A stretch of DNA of 64,000 bases from JAOUGY01 sp963792365 (lineage in GTDB: Bacteria; Actinomycetota; Acidimicrobiia; Spongiisociales; ZC4RG35). Position 1 is the stretch's first letter; every line of letters starts with the position of its first letter. The DNA is taken from contig CAWBVW010000001.1 in the NCBI GenBank assembly GCA_963792365.1, forward strand, positions 310,001-374,000, given 5' to 3'. Of the stretch, positions 11,113 to 19,629 are shown in pieces. The notes beneath the pieces are model-generated. The model did no database searches. It saw nothing but the letters and a program-made list of their open reading frames with translations, and was not told where the DNA came from. The translations under genes were made by a program, and so were the position numbers.

Positions 11113-12570
11113 ATGGACCCACTCGACGACTTCTTCAGAGAGGCAGTCGGAGACCTCGTGAGCCAGCTCACCGATGCCACCACCACGTGGCGAAGCAGCG
11201 GTGACGACTCAGATCTTCGACGCATCTGTCACTCCATCAAAGGTTCTGGCGGGAGCTTTGGCTTCCCGCTGGTGAGTGTGCTCGCATCTGCCGCCGAGCG
11301 AGCCCCTGACAACGAGCTCGACGAGGCCGTTGCCATGCTCAAGGCAGAGCTGTCCACCATCGCAACGTCCACGGAGCGTCGGAGGATCCTCGTCATCGAC
11401 GACGACGCTCTCATCGGGCATCTCCTGGAGCGACGGCTCGACGGTCCCGATCGAGTCATCGAGACCGCCTCGAGCCTCGAAGAGGCACGCGACGCATTGT
11501 TCAAGCGTCGGTTCGACCTGGTCATCCTCGACCTCGTCCTTCCGGATGGCGACGGGCGGCATCTCCTCGCCGAGCTCGGTGGACGGGTGACATCTGCCTC
11601 CGTTCCCGTGATCGTGCTCAGCGCCAGCGATGCGCCGGGGCTGCGGAGCGAATGTGTCCACCTCGGCGCCGAGGCATTCGTCACCAAGCCGTTCGATCCC
11701 GACGCCCTCACCATGATGGTGGGTACCTTCCTCTCGTCGGAGCCCAATCACATCTCGGAACGCGCCGAGTTCGTGCGCTCGGTGGACGACGGCAACGACC
11801 ACGAGTCGGCGATGACCGTGGCTTCGATCCTCACCGAGACCCACGGACCGGGAGGGCGCCCGTCAGATCGACCCGACCCGGTGGTGATCGAAGAGGTCGA
11901 ACGAACACTCCGCACGATGCTCGGCCTCGGAGCCGTGGTCTCCCGCTGGTCGGACGCCGAACTGGCCATCGCCACGGAGCAGGGACCGACCGAAACCGCC
12001 GAGATCCTCGACAAGGCCAGACTCCGCCTCCGCACCCAGGTCCATCCTTCGATCGAAGGCGCCATCGTCAGCCTGTCGGCCGGCGTCGTGCACGATCAGC
12101 GGGACTCCGGGATCGCCTCTCTGATGTCTCGGGCCCGCCAGCTCGCGTCCACCGCCCACCAGCGAGGTGGTGATCGGGTGGTCACCGAATGGGCCTCGCC
12201 ACCGAACCGGCGCATCCTGCTGGCAGAGGACGATGCTCTCACCGCAGCCCTCGTGATCCACCGCCTCGAGCGCGAAGGATTCTTGGTCGATCACTATGGG
12301 AACGGCACCGACGCTGCCGCCGCCATCGAGGGCGACCTGTTCGATCTGGTCGTGCTCGACGTTCAGATGCCCGGTCTCGACGGGTTCGAGGTCCTCAACC
12401 GGATCCGATCGCGCAGCCAGTCGCGGGTGCCCGTCGTGATGCTCACGGCGGTTGGTAGCGAGCGCGACGTGGTGAAGGGATTCGAGCTCGGAGCCGACGA
12501 CTACATACTCAAGCCCTTCTCCCCCGCCGAACTGACCGTGCGATTGAAGCGGTTCATCCGGGAGAATTGA
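11113..12570 (+). CDS. Hpt plus double-receiver signalling protein with degenerate GGDEF-like middle
   Basis: A 485-residue cytoplasmic protein. An Hpt domain spans about residues 5-90, with phosphoacceptor His in CHSIKGSGGSFG. Receiver 1 follows (about 92-205; ILVIDDD, phosphoacceptor Asp in LVILDLVLPDGDG, Lys in FVTKPF). About 250-355 resembles a GGDEF domain without its active site (ends in HQRGGDRVV). Receiver 2 is about 367-485 (ILLAEDD, LVVLDVQMPGLDG, YILKPF). No kinase or DNA-binding output domain is present, so it probably relays phosphoryl groups. It precedes a single-receiver protein and fliM. A weak sigma-28-like -10 (GCCGAATA, 11095-11102) lies 10 nt before the ATG. Confidence 0.8.
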   Translation: MDPLDDFFREAVGDLVSQLTDATTTWRSSGDDSDLRRICHSIKGSGGSFGFPLVSVLASAAERAPDNELDEAVAMLKAELSTIATSTERRRILVIDDDALIGHLLERRLDGPDRVIETASSLEEARDALFKRRFDLVILDLVLPDGDGRHLLAELGGRVTSASVPVIVLSASDAPGLRSECVHLGAEAFVTKPFDPDALTMMVGTFLSSEPNHISERAEFVRSVDDGNDHESAMTVASILTETHGPGGRPSDRPDPVVIEEVERTLRTMLGLGAVVSRWSDAELAIATEQGPTETAEILDKARLRLRTQVHPSIEGAIVSLSAGVVHDQRDSGIASLMSRARQLASTAHQRGGDRVVTEWASPPNRRILLAEDDALTAALVIHRLEREGFLVDHYGNGTDAAAAIEGDLFDLVVLDVQMPGLDGFEVLNRIRSRSQSRVPVVMLTAVGSERDVVKGFELGADDYILKPFSPAELTVRLKRFIREN

Positions 12571-12603
12571 CATGACCCAGCGCCCACTACACACTGCGAC
12601 AGG

Positions 12604-12963
12604 ATGAAACTGGTTGTTTGCGACGACGATCCTGTGATCCGGTACCTCCTCGAGGTTGTGCTGGCCAAGCGTGGCGGACACGATGTGACAGCGATCGAGC
12701 ACTCCGCCGATGTGGCGAGCGCCGTTGCCAGCGATCTCCCTGATCTCGTCCTGCTCGACTTCATGATGCCCGGCCTCAGCGGACTCGACGTCGCATCCGA
12801 GCTGGCAGCCGACCCGGCCACGTCCTCGGTGCCCGTGGTGTTTCTCACCGGCCGCGCCGACATCGCCGACGAGACGTTCGAAGATCTCAATGTCGTTGGC
12901 GTCATCGAGAAGCCGTTCGACACCTCCACCCTGGCCACGCGCCTTCAGGAGATGATCTCCTGA
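12604..12963 (+). CDS. CheY-like single-domain response regulator
   Basis: A 119-residue stand-alone receiver. It shows the acidic pocket LVVCDDDPV, the phosphoacceptor Asp in LVLLDFMMPGLSG, the conserved Thr in VVFLTGR and the Lys in VIEKPFD. It lies 33 nt after the Hpt/double-receiver gene and 155 nt before fliM, so it may carry the signal to the flagellar switch. True CheY function is not shown, as no cheA is in the window. Confidence 0.85.
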   Translation: MKLVVCDDDPVIRYLLEVVLAKRGGHDVTAIEHSADVASAVASDLPDLVLLDFMMPGLSGLDVASELAADPATSSVPVVFLTGRADIADETFEDLNVVGVIEKPFDTSTLATRLQEMIS

Positions 12964-13083
12964 AGGCCCGCTGCGATCGGTGACCGCGAGGTCCCCGATC
13001 CGAGTGCCACGTTCGGCGTTCGACGTCGTACATTCGGCCGTCCCGGCCCGGGCCGACGGCTCGCAGATTCGCACATCCCCCGC

Positions 13084-13110
13084 TTAGCCGGCGCAGGGTA
13101 CGGCCGACAG
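13084..13110 (+). promoter_or_regulatory. Sigma-28-type promoter of fliM
   Basis: TTAG (13084-13087), 15-nt spacer, GCCGACAG (13103-13110). The box ends 8 nt before the fliM ATG, so the transcript should be leaderless or nearly so. It matches the element found before most other flagellar units here. Confidence 0.7.
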
Positions 13111-13118
13111 GTTCGTGG

Positions 13119-14075
13119 ATGGCCGGACCAACACTCAGTCAGGGCGAGATCGACCGACTCCTGTCGTCGATGAAGCACAAGCAGGGTGTCTCCGCGGACG
13201 CCGACGTCAAAGCGTTCGACTTTCGGACACCGACGAAGTTCCCCACCTCGTTCGCCCGTGAATTCACCGAACTCCACAAGGCGTTCACCCGGATGCTTTC
13301 GGACAGCCTCACCCGGGAGTTGAGGGCACCAGTGACGGTCGAACCCGTCGGTTGGGAGCAACTCTCGTACGACTCGTATGTGAGGTCGATGCCGAACCCC
13401 AGCATTCTATCGATCATCGAGCTGGCTCCGCTTCCAGGGCGGGTTGTCATAGAGATGAGCACCCAGTTGGGGCTGATCCTGGTGGACCGGATGCTGGGGG
13501 GCCCCGGACGCCCGGTAGCGCCTCGCCAGCCCACGCAGCTCGAACAGACTCTTCTGGGCGCGACTCTCGAGCACCCACTCGCCGCGCTCAAGGAGACCTT
13601 CAACGGAGTCACCAATGTGGATCCCACGTTCGTGACGTCCGAGCTGAATCCGGCTTTCGCCCACGCCACCAACCCCACGGAGATGGTGCTGGTCCTGTCC
13701 TTCTCGGCCGTGATCGAGACCGCCGGACCAACAACTCGCGGGCTGATAAGCCTCTGTTATCCGCTCACAGTCCTCAACCCCATCAAAGAGGCCATGCGGC
13801 AAGCCCGATGGTCTGGTGGAGTGAAGGACGAGCCGGACAGCGTCGACCTCATGGCCAGTCTCATCCAGAAGGCTCCTGTCGAGGTCGTCGTGCACACAAA
13901 CATCACCGAGGTCACCGCTGCAGCCCTCGCCGGCCTCCAACCGGGCGACGTCGTGATGCTCGACCACGCCGTCGACGAACCTCTGATCGGATCCATCGAG
14001 TCCAACCGCTTCATGCGTCTTCGCCTGGGCCGACAGGGACCAGAAGTGGCCGCCCGCCTGGAGACCTGGACATGA
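13119..14075 (+). CDS. fliM: Flagellar motor switch protein FliM
   Basis: A 318-residue C-ring protein. The N-terminal LSQGEIDRLL is the conserved segment that binds phosphorylated CheY. The CheC-like middle domain contains SYDSYVRSMPNPSIL and the VDRMLGGPGRPV turn (GGxG motif). The C-terminal SpoA domain (about 245-315) ends in the rotor-type VEVVVHTNITEVTAAALAGLQPGDVVML. First gene of a fliM-fliN-cheW operon with 4-nt overlaps. It should be expressed from the sigma-28 site directly upstream. Confidence 0.95.
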   Translation: MAGPTLSQGEIDRLLSSMKHKQGVSADADVKAFDFRTPTKFPTSFAREFTELHKAFTRMLSDSLTRELRAPVTVEPVGWEQLSYDSYVRSMPNPSILSIIELAPLPGRVVIEMSTQLGLILVDRMLGGPGRPVAPRQPTQLEQTLLGATLEHPLAALKETFNGVTNVDPTFVTSELNPAFAHATNPTEMVLVLSFSAVIETAGPTTRGLISLCYPLTVLNPIKEAMRQARWSGGVKDEPDSVDLMASLIQKAPVEVVVHTNITEVTAAALAGLQPGDVVMLDHAVDEPLIGSIESNRFMRLRLGRQGPEVAARLETWT

Positions 14076-14929
14076 GCAACGACGCACTTCTCGAGATCGC
14101 CCATCGCGCCATCGTCAGTGGTGCGAAGAATCTCACCTTGCTCCTCGGGGTGGGGGTGGAGTTCGGCCCACCCTCGACGGTGGCAGCCGAGCTCGGCATC
14201 GATCCAACCGTCGGCAAGCTCATCCCTGTCAAGGTCTCGTTCACCGAGGGCATCGATGGAGACACCACCCTGGCCTTCACATCTGACGGGGCCGCGCAAT
14301 TGGTCGAACTCATGATCGCCGGCACGGAGCACGAGGAAACCGAGATCTTCGGTGAGCTGGGGCTCTCGACGTTGGTCGAGGCCATGAGCCAGTTCTTCGC
14401 CGGAATCGGGGAGGCGCTCGAGGATCACACGGGCTGCGCTGTCAAAGCCAGTACGCCCGAGGTCTCAATCGTCGACTCTCTTGCCCCGAACCTATCCGGT
14501 GAAGCCCCCGATCGGATCCTCGAATGGGGCGGCACGATCGGGCCAACTCCCGCACGGCTCTTCTGGACGATGACACCTGAGGTCATGGCAGCGTTGACCT
14601 CGCCAAGCACCGGGGTAGGAGCCCCCGCGCCAGCCTTCGTGGACGGGCCGGCGACTCCCACCCGGACAGGCCGTCCGGATCCCCGTGACCAGGGCCTGAC
14701 GGATCTTGGTCGTCTAGCCGACGTGAAGCTGGACGTTTCGGTCGAGCTCGGACGGAGTCGGATTCCGATCCAGGAGCTTCTCGCTCTCGACGAGGGCGGC
14801 GTCATTCGCCTGGGCCGGAGGGTCGGGGAACCCGTGGACCTGATGGTCAACGGGCTGGCTACGGCCCGCGGCGAGATCGTCGTAGTCGATGGCCGACTCG
14901 GACTCCGAGTCACAGAACTGATCGCATGA
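14072..14929 (+). CDS. FliN/FliY-type switch protein with CheC-like N-domain
   Basis: A 285-residue protein, much longer than classical FliN. Residues 1-~165 form a CheC/FliM-like domain; residues ~205-285 are a SpoA domain (LDVSVELGRSRIPIQELLALDEGGVIRL, then EPVDLMVNGLATARGEIVVVDGRLGLRV). This is the FliY architecture known in Firmicutes. In the only recognisable CheC-type motif, E-x2-N-x22-P, the Asn is replaced by Ser (VEAMSQ, with Pro 23 residues later), so CheY-P phosphatase activity is doubtful. It overlaps fliM (ATGA) and cheW (ATGA). A second, short FliN is encoded at 41877. Confidence 0.88.
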   Translation: MSNDALLEIAHRAIVSGAKNLTLLLGVGVEFGPPSTVAAELGIDPTVGKLIPVKVSFTEGIDGDTTLAFTSDGAAQLVELMIAGTEHEETEIFGELGLSTLVEAMSQFFAGIGEALEDHTGCAVKASTPEVSIVDSLAPNLSGEAPDRILEWGGTIGPTPARLFWTMTPEVMAALTSPSTGVGAPAPAFVDGPATPTRTGRPDPRDQGLTDLGRLADVKLDVSVELGRSRIPIQELLALDEGGVIRLGRRVGEPVDLMVNGLATARGEIVVVDGRLGLRVTELIA

Positions 14930-15357
14930 GCAGGGCTGTGAGCTTCGTCGTCTTCACGTTGGGTCGAACCGAGTACGCCGTCCCGATCCATCGCGTCGAG
15001 AGCATCATCGCCAGCACCGATCCCACCAAGGTTCCCGGCACAGGCCCACACACACGAGGCGCGTACAAGATACGAGGTCGCGTCGTCCCGATCGTGAACC
15101 TCAGGAGCCGCCTCGGTATGGAGCCTCGATCGCCCGAGGGAGCAACCGGACGCGTGTTGGTGGTGAACGCCGAGGGTCGCAACCTCGGTATCGAGGTCGA
15201 CGAAGTCTCGGAGGTCTTGTCGATTGATCCAGCGGACATCCAGGTTGCGCAGCAGCAGGTCGACGACCTGGCGGGGGTATCGGGCATCCTCCGGCTCGAG
15301 GGCCGCAGGGTGACCATCGCCGATATCGACGCTCTCGTCGCCGCTGAGGCCGCCTGA
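14926..15357 (+). CDS. cheW: Chemotaxis coupling protein CheW
   Basis: A 143-residue CheW domain protein, the adaptor between receptors and CheA. It contains FTLGRTEYAVPIHRVESII, TRGAYKIRGRVVPIVNLRSRLG (the RG-x-V-P-V-x-xL core) and LGIEVDEVSEVLSI, all typical of CheW. It is the last gene of the fliM operon (4-nt overlap with the FliY-like gene). No CheA or methyl-accepting receptor is in the window, so the rest of the array must be elsewhere. Confidence 0.92.
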   Translation: MSRAVSFVVFTLGRTEYAVPIHRVESIIASTDPTKVPGTGPHTRGAYKIRGRVVPIVNLRSRLGMEPRSPEGATGRVLVVNAEGRNLGIEVDEVSEVLSIDPADIQVAQQQVDDLAGVSGILRLEGRRVTIADIDALVAAEAA

Positions 15358-15804
15358 CCATCGGTCCTGGTGGTCGACCGCGGGCAAAACGCCTCGTGCG
15401 ATCTCCGACCTGGTGATCGCACAAACCGACGGGGGGCGGCCGAAGGCCCGCGCCTTCCGGATGTCCGTGCGGAGCCAGCCGCTGCGTAGGCCACAGAGTT
15501 GGTGACTCAATGCTCCACACCGGATCTGATGACGCCGGCAACCATCTCATAGAAGCCGGCGCACCAGAACGTCACATGGCGCGGTTGTACTTCACTTGCG
15601 CCGCCACTCGACGGCCTTGGGCAACCGTCTCCACCACCTCGACCGACGAACCTCCCGAATAGGTGGCGAGAACGCCGGCTCCCTCGAACACCTCGCAGGT
15701 CTCGGCGTACTCGATGTGCAGGTGGCGAACGCATCCCGAAGGGTGAGGGTGGCCTGTTCCACCTTCTGACTCGACCGCTCGGGCCGAAACCAGCCCGCTG
15801 GTCG
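15358..15804. other. Intergenic region between cheW and the HD-GYP gene (convergent)
   Basis: About 450 nt without a convincing gene. A small hairpin (TGCGATC / GATCGCA, near 15398-15422) could be a cheW terminator. On the minus strand a reading frame ending at 15572 has coding-like GC3 for about 55 codons (product tail VETVAQGRRVAAQVKYNRAM) but no usable start codon downstream of the HD-GYP stop; it may be a gene remnant or chance. Confidence 0.4.
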
Positions 15805-17268
15805 CTACCGGCGCACGAACAGGGCGATCGCGGCCTCGACCAGGTCGGGGTCGAGCGACGCTCCAGCCTCTCCCCGGAGCCGCTGCTCGATATCGCTCGC
15901 GCCGATCCCGGCCACGGCGAGGTCGTCGTACATGTGGGCCACGGCAAGCACTCGCGCTCCGATTGGGATCTCTGCACCCGACAGACCGTCGGGGTAGCCG
16001 GCACCGTCCCAGCGTTCGTGGTGACCGCGCACGATCGACCCGACCAACGGGCCGGCCGAGGACCGGATCATCTGTGCGCCACGCTCCGGATGCTGGGCCT
16101 GCGCCTCCTCATGAACGTCGGCCGACGTGTCGAAAGCGTCGGAACCCCAATGCGCCTTGCCGATGTCATGGAGTCTCCCGGCCAGGCCCGTCGCGCCCAC
16201 CTCTGCGGGTTCGAGCTGAAGCTCGCGGGCGAGTTCGGATGCATATGCCGACACCCGTCTGCTGTGGTCGCCCCGGGGATCGAATTCATCGACGAGATCA
16301 GCGATTTCGATGGTTGCGGCCAGCTCGACGGTGGCGGCCGCGTGCTCGCTCAGTTCTGCGGCGTCCACGACACGTCGTTCTCCGGTGGTCGCAACCTGGA
16401 GCGCTCGTTCCGCGAGCAATCGCAACGAAACCGGATCAGCTGCGGATTCAGGGCCTGCCCATCCCACCGCCAACGCCAGAGGGTCGCCGTTTGGCACAAA
16501 GGTGGTGCCGATGTGCACGAGGGCATCGCCGAGGGCACCGGCAGCTTCCCCGGAGAGCTTGGACGCCAGGATCGCAAACGTGTTGCCGAGGTCGAACATG
16601 TCGCCACCCGCGGCCCGAACCGCGCTCTCGAGGGAGACGCCCAAGCGGCGTTTGAGCACGGCCTCACCCGCAGAACCCAGAGTCCCTCCGAGGGCGTCGA
16701 ACCCGATGTCGACGAGACCGAGCCGAGGAACGACGCCGCCGTTTTCGAGTTCTGCGAGCCGGATCTCAAACCCGGAGACCGACGCCAATCCGGTGATTGC
16801 GTCGACGCTCGATGAGCCATCAGTCCAGTTGGGCGTCGAATCGCTGATGTACGCCTCGAGGAGGTGATCTGCCTCCGTCCCGTCGAGCAGGCGAACGGCT
16901 GACACCTCGCTTCCCTCCGCCACGATCATCGAAGCACCATGCGCGATCATCTCGGCCGCGACGCGTTCGCCACCCGGATGACAGACGACAACCACGGGAG
17001 CGGTCTCGGCCATGGTGCGTAGCGAGGGACGTCGAGCGGCCGGGCCCCTGGTGGACGCGAGGATCAACGAAGGCCCGTCTGCGATGTCTTCGACGATATC
17101 CAGGTCGGCATCGATGAGTCGGCGACGGGCGGGACTCGGAAGCCACAGCGCAAGGACCGTTCCGCCGGAGGGCATCGACACCGGGGGTGCCGACGGCTCG
17201 GGCGGCGCTTCGGGCTCGACCGATGCTTCTTCGGTCGGCGCGTCTTCGATCGTTGCGTTCTCGGCCAT
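15805..17268 (-). CDS. HD-GYP phosphodiesterase protein with degenerate GGDEF domain
   Basis: A 487-residue cytoplasmic protein. After an acidic/Pro-rich start, residues ~37-150 look like a receiver-type fold without phosphoacceptor. Residues ~155-285 resemble a GGDEF domain (starts DAITGLASVSGFEIRL) but the active loop is changed, so cyclase activity is unlikely. Residues ~315-480 are an HD-GYP domain with GLAGRLHDIGK, HPERGAQMI and HHERWDGAGYPDGLSG, including the HD pair and GYP; hydrolysis of c-di-GMP is expected. A sigma-28-type promoter ends 8 nt before the ATG, placing it in the flagellar regulon, consistent with linking c-di-GMP to motility. Confidence 0.85.
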   Translation of the reverse strand: MAENATIEDAPTEEASVEPEAPPEPSAPPVSMPSGGTVLALWLPSPARRRLIDADLDIVEDIADGPSLILASTRGPAARRPSLRTMAETAPVVVVCHPGGERVAAEMIAHGASMIVAEGSEVSAVRLLDGTEADHLLEAYISDSTPNWTDGSSSVDAITGLASVSGFEIRLAELENGGVVPRLGLVDIGFDALGGTLGSAGEAVLKRRLGVSLESAVRAAGGDMFDLGNTFAILASKLSGEAAGALGDALVHIGTTFVPNGDPLALAVGWAGPESAADPVSLRLLAERALQVATTGERRVVDAAELSEHAAATVELAATIEIADLVDEFDPRGDHSRRVSAYASELARELQLEPAEVGATGLAGRLHDIGKAHWGSDAFDTSADVHEEAQAQHPERGAQMIRSSAGPLVGSIVRGHHERWDGAGYPDGLSGAEIPIGARVLAVAHMYDDLAVAGIGASDIEQRLRGEAGASLDPDLVEAAIALFVRR

Positions 17269-17276
17269 CGCTCTAC

Positions 17277-17303
17277 CGGTCGGCCCGACACGCCCGTAGA
17301 AAA
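17277..17303 (-). promoter_or_regulatory. Sigma-28-type promoter of the HD-GYP gene
   Basis: On the minus strand: TTTT (17303-17300), 15-nt spacer, GCCGACCG (17284-17277). Only 8 nt separate the box from the ATG at 17268, predicting a leaderless mRNA. Confidence 0.65.
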
Positions 17304-17602
17304 GCTAAATGTGGGCCTCAGACGCCCACAAGGGCATTCGAATCGGGTGCGTCACTCGATCGCTCGACTCGATCTCGACGGCGAACGCTGTGAGGTTCCG
17401 CTAGCGGTTCGGTCCGCGGACCTCGAGACGCCGTTGGCCCGTCTCATCGTTCCCGCTTCTCGTGGGCGCCGAGCCTCAACTCGCGATTCGGGTTCCCACC
17501 TCGCTGGCTCCCGATCAACTCGCTGAGACCCGACGGCATCGGAGCTCCCCGCGGCTGGGTCGGTTCGAACGAGCCTGATTCAGCCAAAGCGCCCGATCGA
17601 GC
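17304..17602. other. Intergenic region, no gene recognised
   Basis: About 300 nt between two minus-strand genes. Short plus-strand frames exist (for example one starting near 17344) but have no start with a ribosome-binding site and no recognisable product. No clear terminator was seen. Confidence 0.4.
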
Positions 17603-18511
17603 TCACATCGCCTCAGGGAAGTCCCACGATGTGGGCTGCGGCGCCACCGCCCTGAGATTGGGGACGAATCGGGCGGGGACGATCACGATCGTCCGATCCT
17701 GCTTCTCGGTGAGATCACCACCGAGGATCGAAGCGGCTCGACGAGCCTTTGTGATGTGAATCGTTGGTTCCGGTCGAGTGGCCCCCTCCAACTCGATCAC
17801 CACCATGGCGCCGTCGATAGAGCCTCGGATGGTGACCACGTGCTCGCCTGCACCGAGCGCGTGGCCCAGCAGCGCCCTCACGAGTGCTTCGACCAGAGGC
17901 GCCGGCCCGGTGATCGAGGGCAAGACACCCGAAACGACAACACGCCCACGCGGAACACCACCTTCGACAACCCCGGCGATGACGTCACCCAGCGGAACCA
18001 CATCGTTCGGAAGCTCGGCGTACACATTGAGACGGACCAGTTCGCGCAGCTCGACGAGTTCACGCCGCAGGATCGCTTGGGGCGCCGAGCTTCCGAGAGC
18101 GCGGTCGAGGGCTGCAAGCACTTCGGCCATGTCGGCTCGGGAGTCGCCGAGCGCACGATCGAGAACCTCGCGCTCCATCTCGAGGGCGTCGAGGGTCACC
18201 TCCCTGAGCTGTTCACGAGCGGCGGCGTCCTGAAGCGCCTCAGCACCCATCGACATACGGCGTTCGATGGCGCGGAGTGGCCGGCGGAGCGCCCCCAGCG
18301 AGATCGGAACCCGGTCGATCCAGTCGGAGCCTTCCGGGCGCGTGATGTTCGCTGCGAACCACGCCAGCTGAATTCGCTGGGTCACGACAGCTCCGACGGC
18401 GCCCAACACGAGCCCGGCGATGCCCCAGACGGGCATACCAACGAAAACGCCGACGACACCGATGGCGACACCACACAGCACCCACACGGCAATCCGGGTC
18501 GCGTTGCTCAT
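17603..18511 (-). CDS. Membrane protein with degenerate histidine-kinase-like domain
   Basis: A 302-residue protein. Two hydrophobic helices (about residues 6-45, WVLCGVAIGVVGVFVGMPVW and onward) are followed by a long helical part resembling a kinase dimerisation region (about 75-150). A C-terminal ~110-residue domain follows (LVEALVRALLGHALGAGEHVVTIRG, then MVVIELEG) that recalls a HATPase_c fold but lacks the N-box Asn, the DxGxG loop and any phosphoacceptor His motif. It therefore probably does not phosphorylate. A canonical TAAA-N15-GCCGACCA promoter precedes it, divergent from the first flagellin. Start ATG 18511 has GGAG upstream. A role in flagellar regulation is inferred from location only. 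Confidence 0.6.
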   Translation of the reverse strand: MSNATRIAVWVLCGVAIGVVGVFVGMPVWGIAGLVLGAVGAVVTQRIQLAWFAANITRPEGSDWIDRVPISLGALRRPLRAIERRMSMGAEALQDAAAREQLREVTLDALEMEREVLDRALGDSRADMAEVLAALDRALGSSAPQAILRRELVELRELVRLNVYAELPNDVVPLGDVIAGVVEGGVPRGRVVVSGVLPSITGPAPLVEALVRALLGHALGAGEHVVTIRGSIDGAMVVIELEGATRPEPTIHITKARRAASILGGDLTEKQDRTIVIVPARFVPNLRAVAPQPTSWDFPEAM

Positions 18512-18548
18512 GCCTGAGCTCCAAGAGAACATCCGATCATGTTCCTGC

Positions 18549-18575
18549 TGGTCGGCATTCGAACCTCCGGCTTTA
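18549..18575 (-). promoter_or_regulatory. Sigma-28-type promoter of the kinase-like gene
   Basis: On the minus strand: TAAA (18575-18572), 15-nt spacer, GCCGACCA (18556-18549). This is the closest match here to the classical TAAA-N15-GCCGATAA consensus. The start codon lies 37 nt downstream. Confidence 0.7.
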
Positions 18576-18650
18576 GACCGCAGCGGAGACAACCGATGCT
18601 CTCCACAGAGATGCCGGGGCGGCAAAGAGAACGGACCGGGAAGAAACAGC

Positions 18651-18677
18651 TTTTCCACGATCGGTTCGAGCCGACAG
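18651..18677 (+). promoter_or_regulatory. Sigma-28-type promoter of flagellin gene 1
   Basis: TTTT (18651-18654), 15-nt spacer, GCCGACAG (18670-18677). The leader to the ATG is about 60 nt and carries the hairpin and GGA sites described next. Confidence 0.6.
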
Positions 18678-18691
18678 GCATCCCCGTACCG

Positions 18692-18737
18692 GGTGACACG
18701 GACGTCGCCGAACCAGATGCGCAGACCACAAGGAGGT
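18692..18737 (+). promoter_or_regulatory. Putative CsrA-binding leader of flagellin gene 1
   Basis: Stem GGTGAC / GTCGCC (18692-18697 and 18704-18709) closes a six-base loop ACGGAC containing GGA. A second site, ACAAGGAGGT (18728-18737), overlaps the Shine-Dalgarno sequence. Both resemble the CsrA consensus (ACARGGAUGU, GGA in a loop). Compared with the other flagellins one stem pair is G-U instead of G-C, so the pairing is kept although the sequence differs. Confidence 0.6.
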
Positions 18738-18745
18738 TCAGGACA

Positions 18746-19576
18746 ATGTCTCTGCGAATCAACAACAACGTTGCAGCACTCAACTCGTACCGCAATCTCT
18801 CCGCCACGAATGTCCAGTTGGGCAAGAGCCTCGAAAAGCTCTCGTCCGGATTCCGGATCAACCGTGCGGCCGATGACGCCGCCGGACTCGTCAAGTCCGA
18901 GGCGCTGCGTGCCGAGATCAACGGCAACAAAGCTGCGATCAAGAACGCTCAGGACGGCATCAGCTTCGTGCAGACCGCAGAAGGAGCCCTCAACGAGGTC
19001 CACTCCATCCTGCAGCGCATGCGCGAGCTCGCCGTCGATGCCGCCAACACTGCCACCACCGACGGCGTGGCCCAGCAGGAAGAGATCAGCGAACTCGTCG
19101 CAGAGCTCGAATCCATTGGGACCCGCACGAAGTTTGCTGGCAATTCGGTGTTCCAGGACTACTCCGCTAGCGGAAGCGCCCTGGTGTTCCAGATCGGTGC
19201 CCAAGCCGGAGACACGCTGACCTTCACGACGGATCTCGCCTTGGCGTCGAACGACCTCTTCGGCTCGGACCTGTCGGGAGTGGATGTCTCGACCGCGGCC
19301 AGTACGGCGATCGGAACGATCGATGCTGCAATCGGTGCTGTGTCCACGGTGCGCTCGGAGCTTGGTGCCAAGCAGAACCGTATGGAACACACCATCAACA
19401 ACTTGAGCGTCGCAGTCGAGAACCTCACCGCATCCGAGTCCCGGATTCGTGACACCGACATGGCAATGGAGATGGCGAACTTCACACGCAACCAGATCCT
19501 GACCCAGGCCGGCACCTCGATGCTCGCCCAAGCCAACCAGACCCCGCAGAACGTACTCTCGCTCCTGCAGCGATAG
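18746..19576 (+). CDS. fliC: Flagellin 1
   Basis: A 276-residue flagellin, the filament subunit exported by the flagellar type III system. The N-terminal D0/D1 helices begin MSLRINNNVAALNSYRNLSA with FRINRAADDAAGL; the C-terminal D1/D0 part shows ASESRIRDTDMAMEMANFTR and ends NVLSLLQR. The central variable domain is very short (about residues 135-200). At DNA level it is the most divergent of the four flagellin genes here. The ATG at 18746 has AAGGAGG at 18730-18736. Own promoter and own terminator, so it is probably monocistronic and regulated separately. Confidence 0.96.
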   Translation: MSLRINNNVAALNSYRNLSATNVQLGKSLEKLSSGFRINRAADDAAGLVKSEALRAEINGNKAAIKNAQDGISFVQTAEGALNEVHSILQRMRELAVDAANTATTDGVAQQEEISELVAELESIGTRTKFAGNSVFQDYSASGSALVFQIGAQAGDTLTFTTDLALASNDLFGSDLSGVDVSTAASTAIGTIDAAIGAVSTVRSELGAKQNRMEHTINNLSVAVENLTASESRIRDTDMAMEMANFTRNQILTQAGTSMLAQANQTPQNVLSLLQR

Positions 19577-19596
19577 GCCTCTCGGCAGAAGGTCGG

Positions 19597-19624
19597 AGAA
19601 GCCCCGCCACATGGCGGGGCTTCT
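19597..19624. terminator. Terminator of flagellin gene 1
   Basis: Stem AGAAGCCCCGCC / GGCGGGGCTTCT (12 bp) with loop ACAT, starting 20 nt after the flagellin stop, followed by TCGCG. Confidence 0.85.
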
Positions 19625-19629
19625 TCGCG

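Noticed and set aside
12577..12604. TGCGACAG directly before the CheY-like ATG as another sigma-28 box
   Set aside because: The box would end 1-2 nt before the start codon and the -35 region does not fit.
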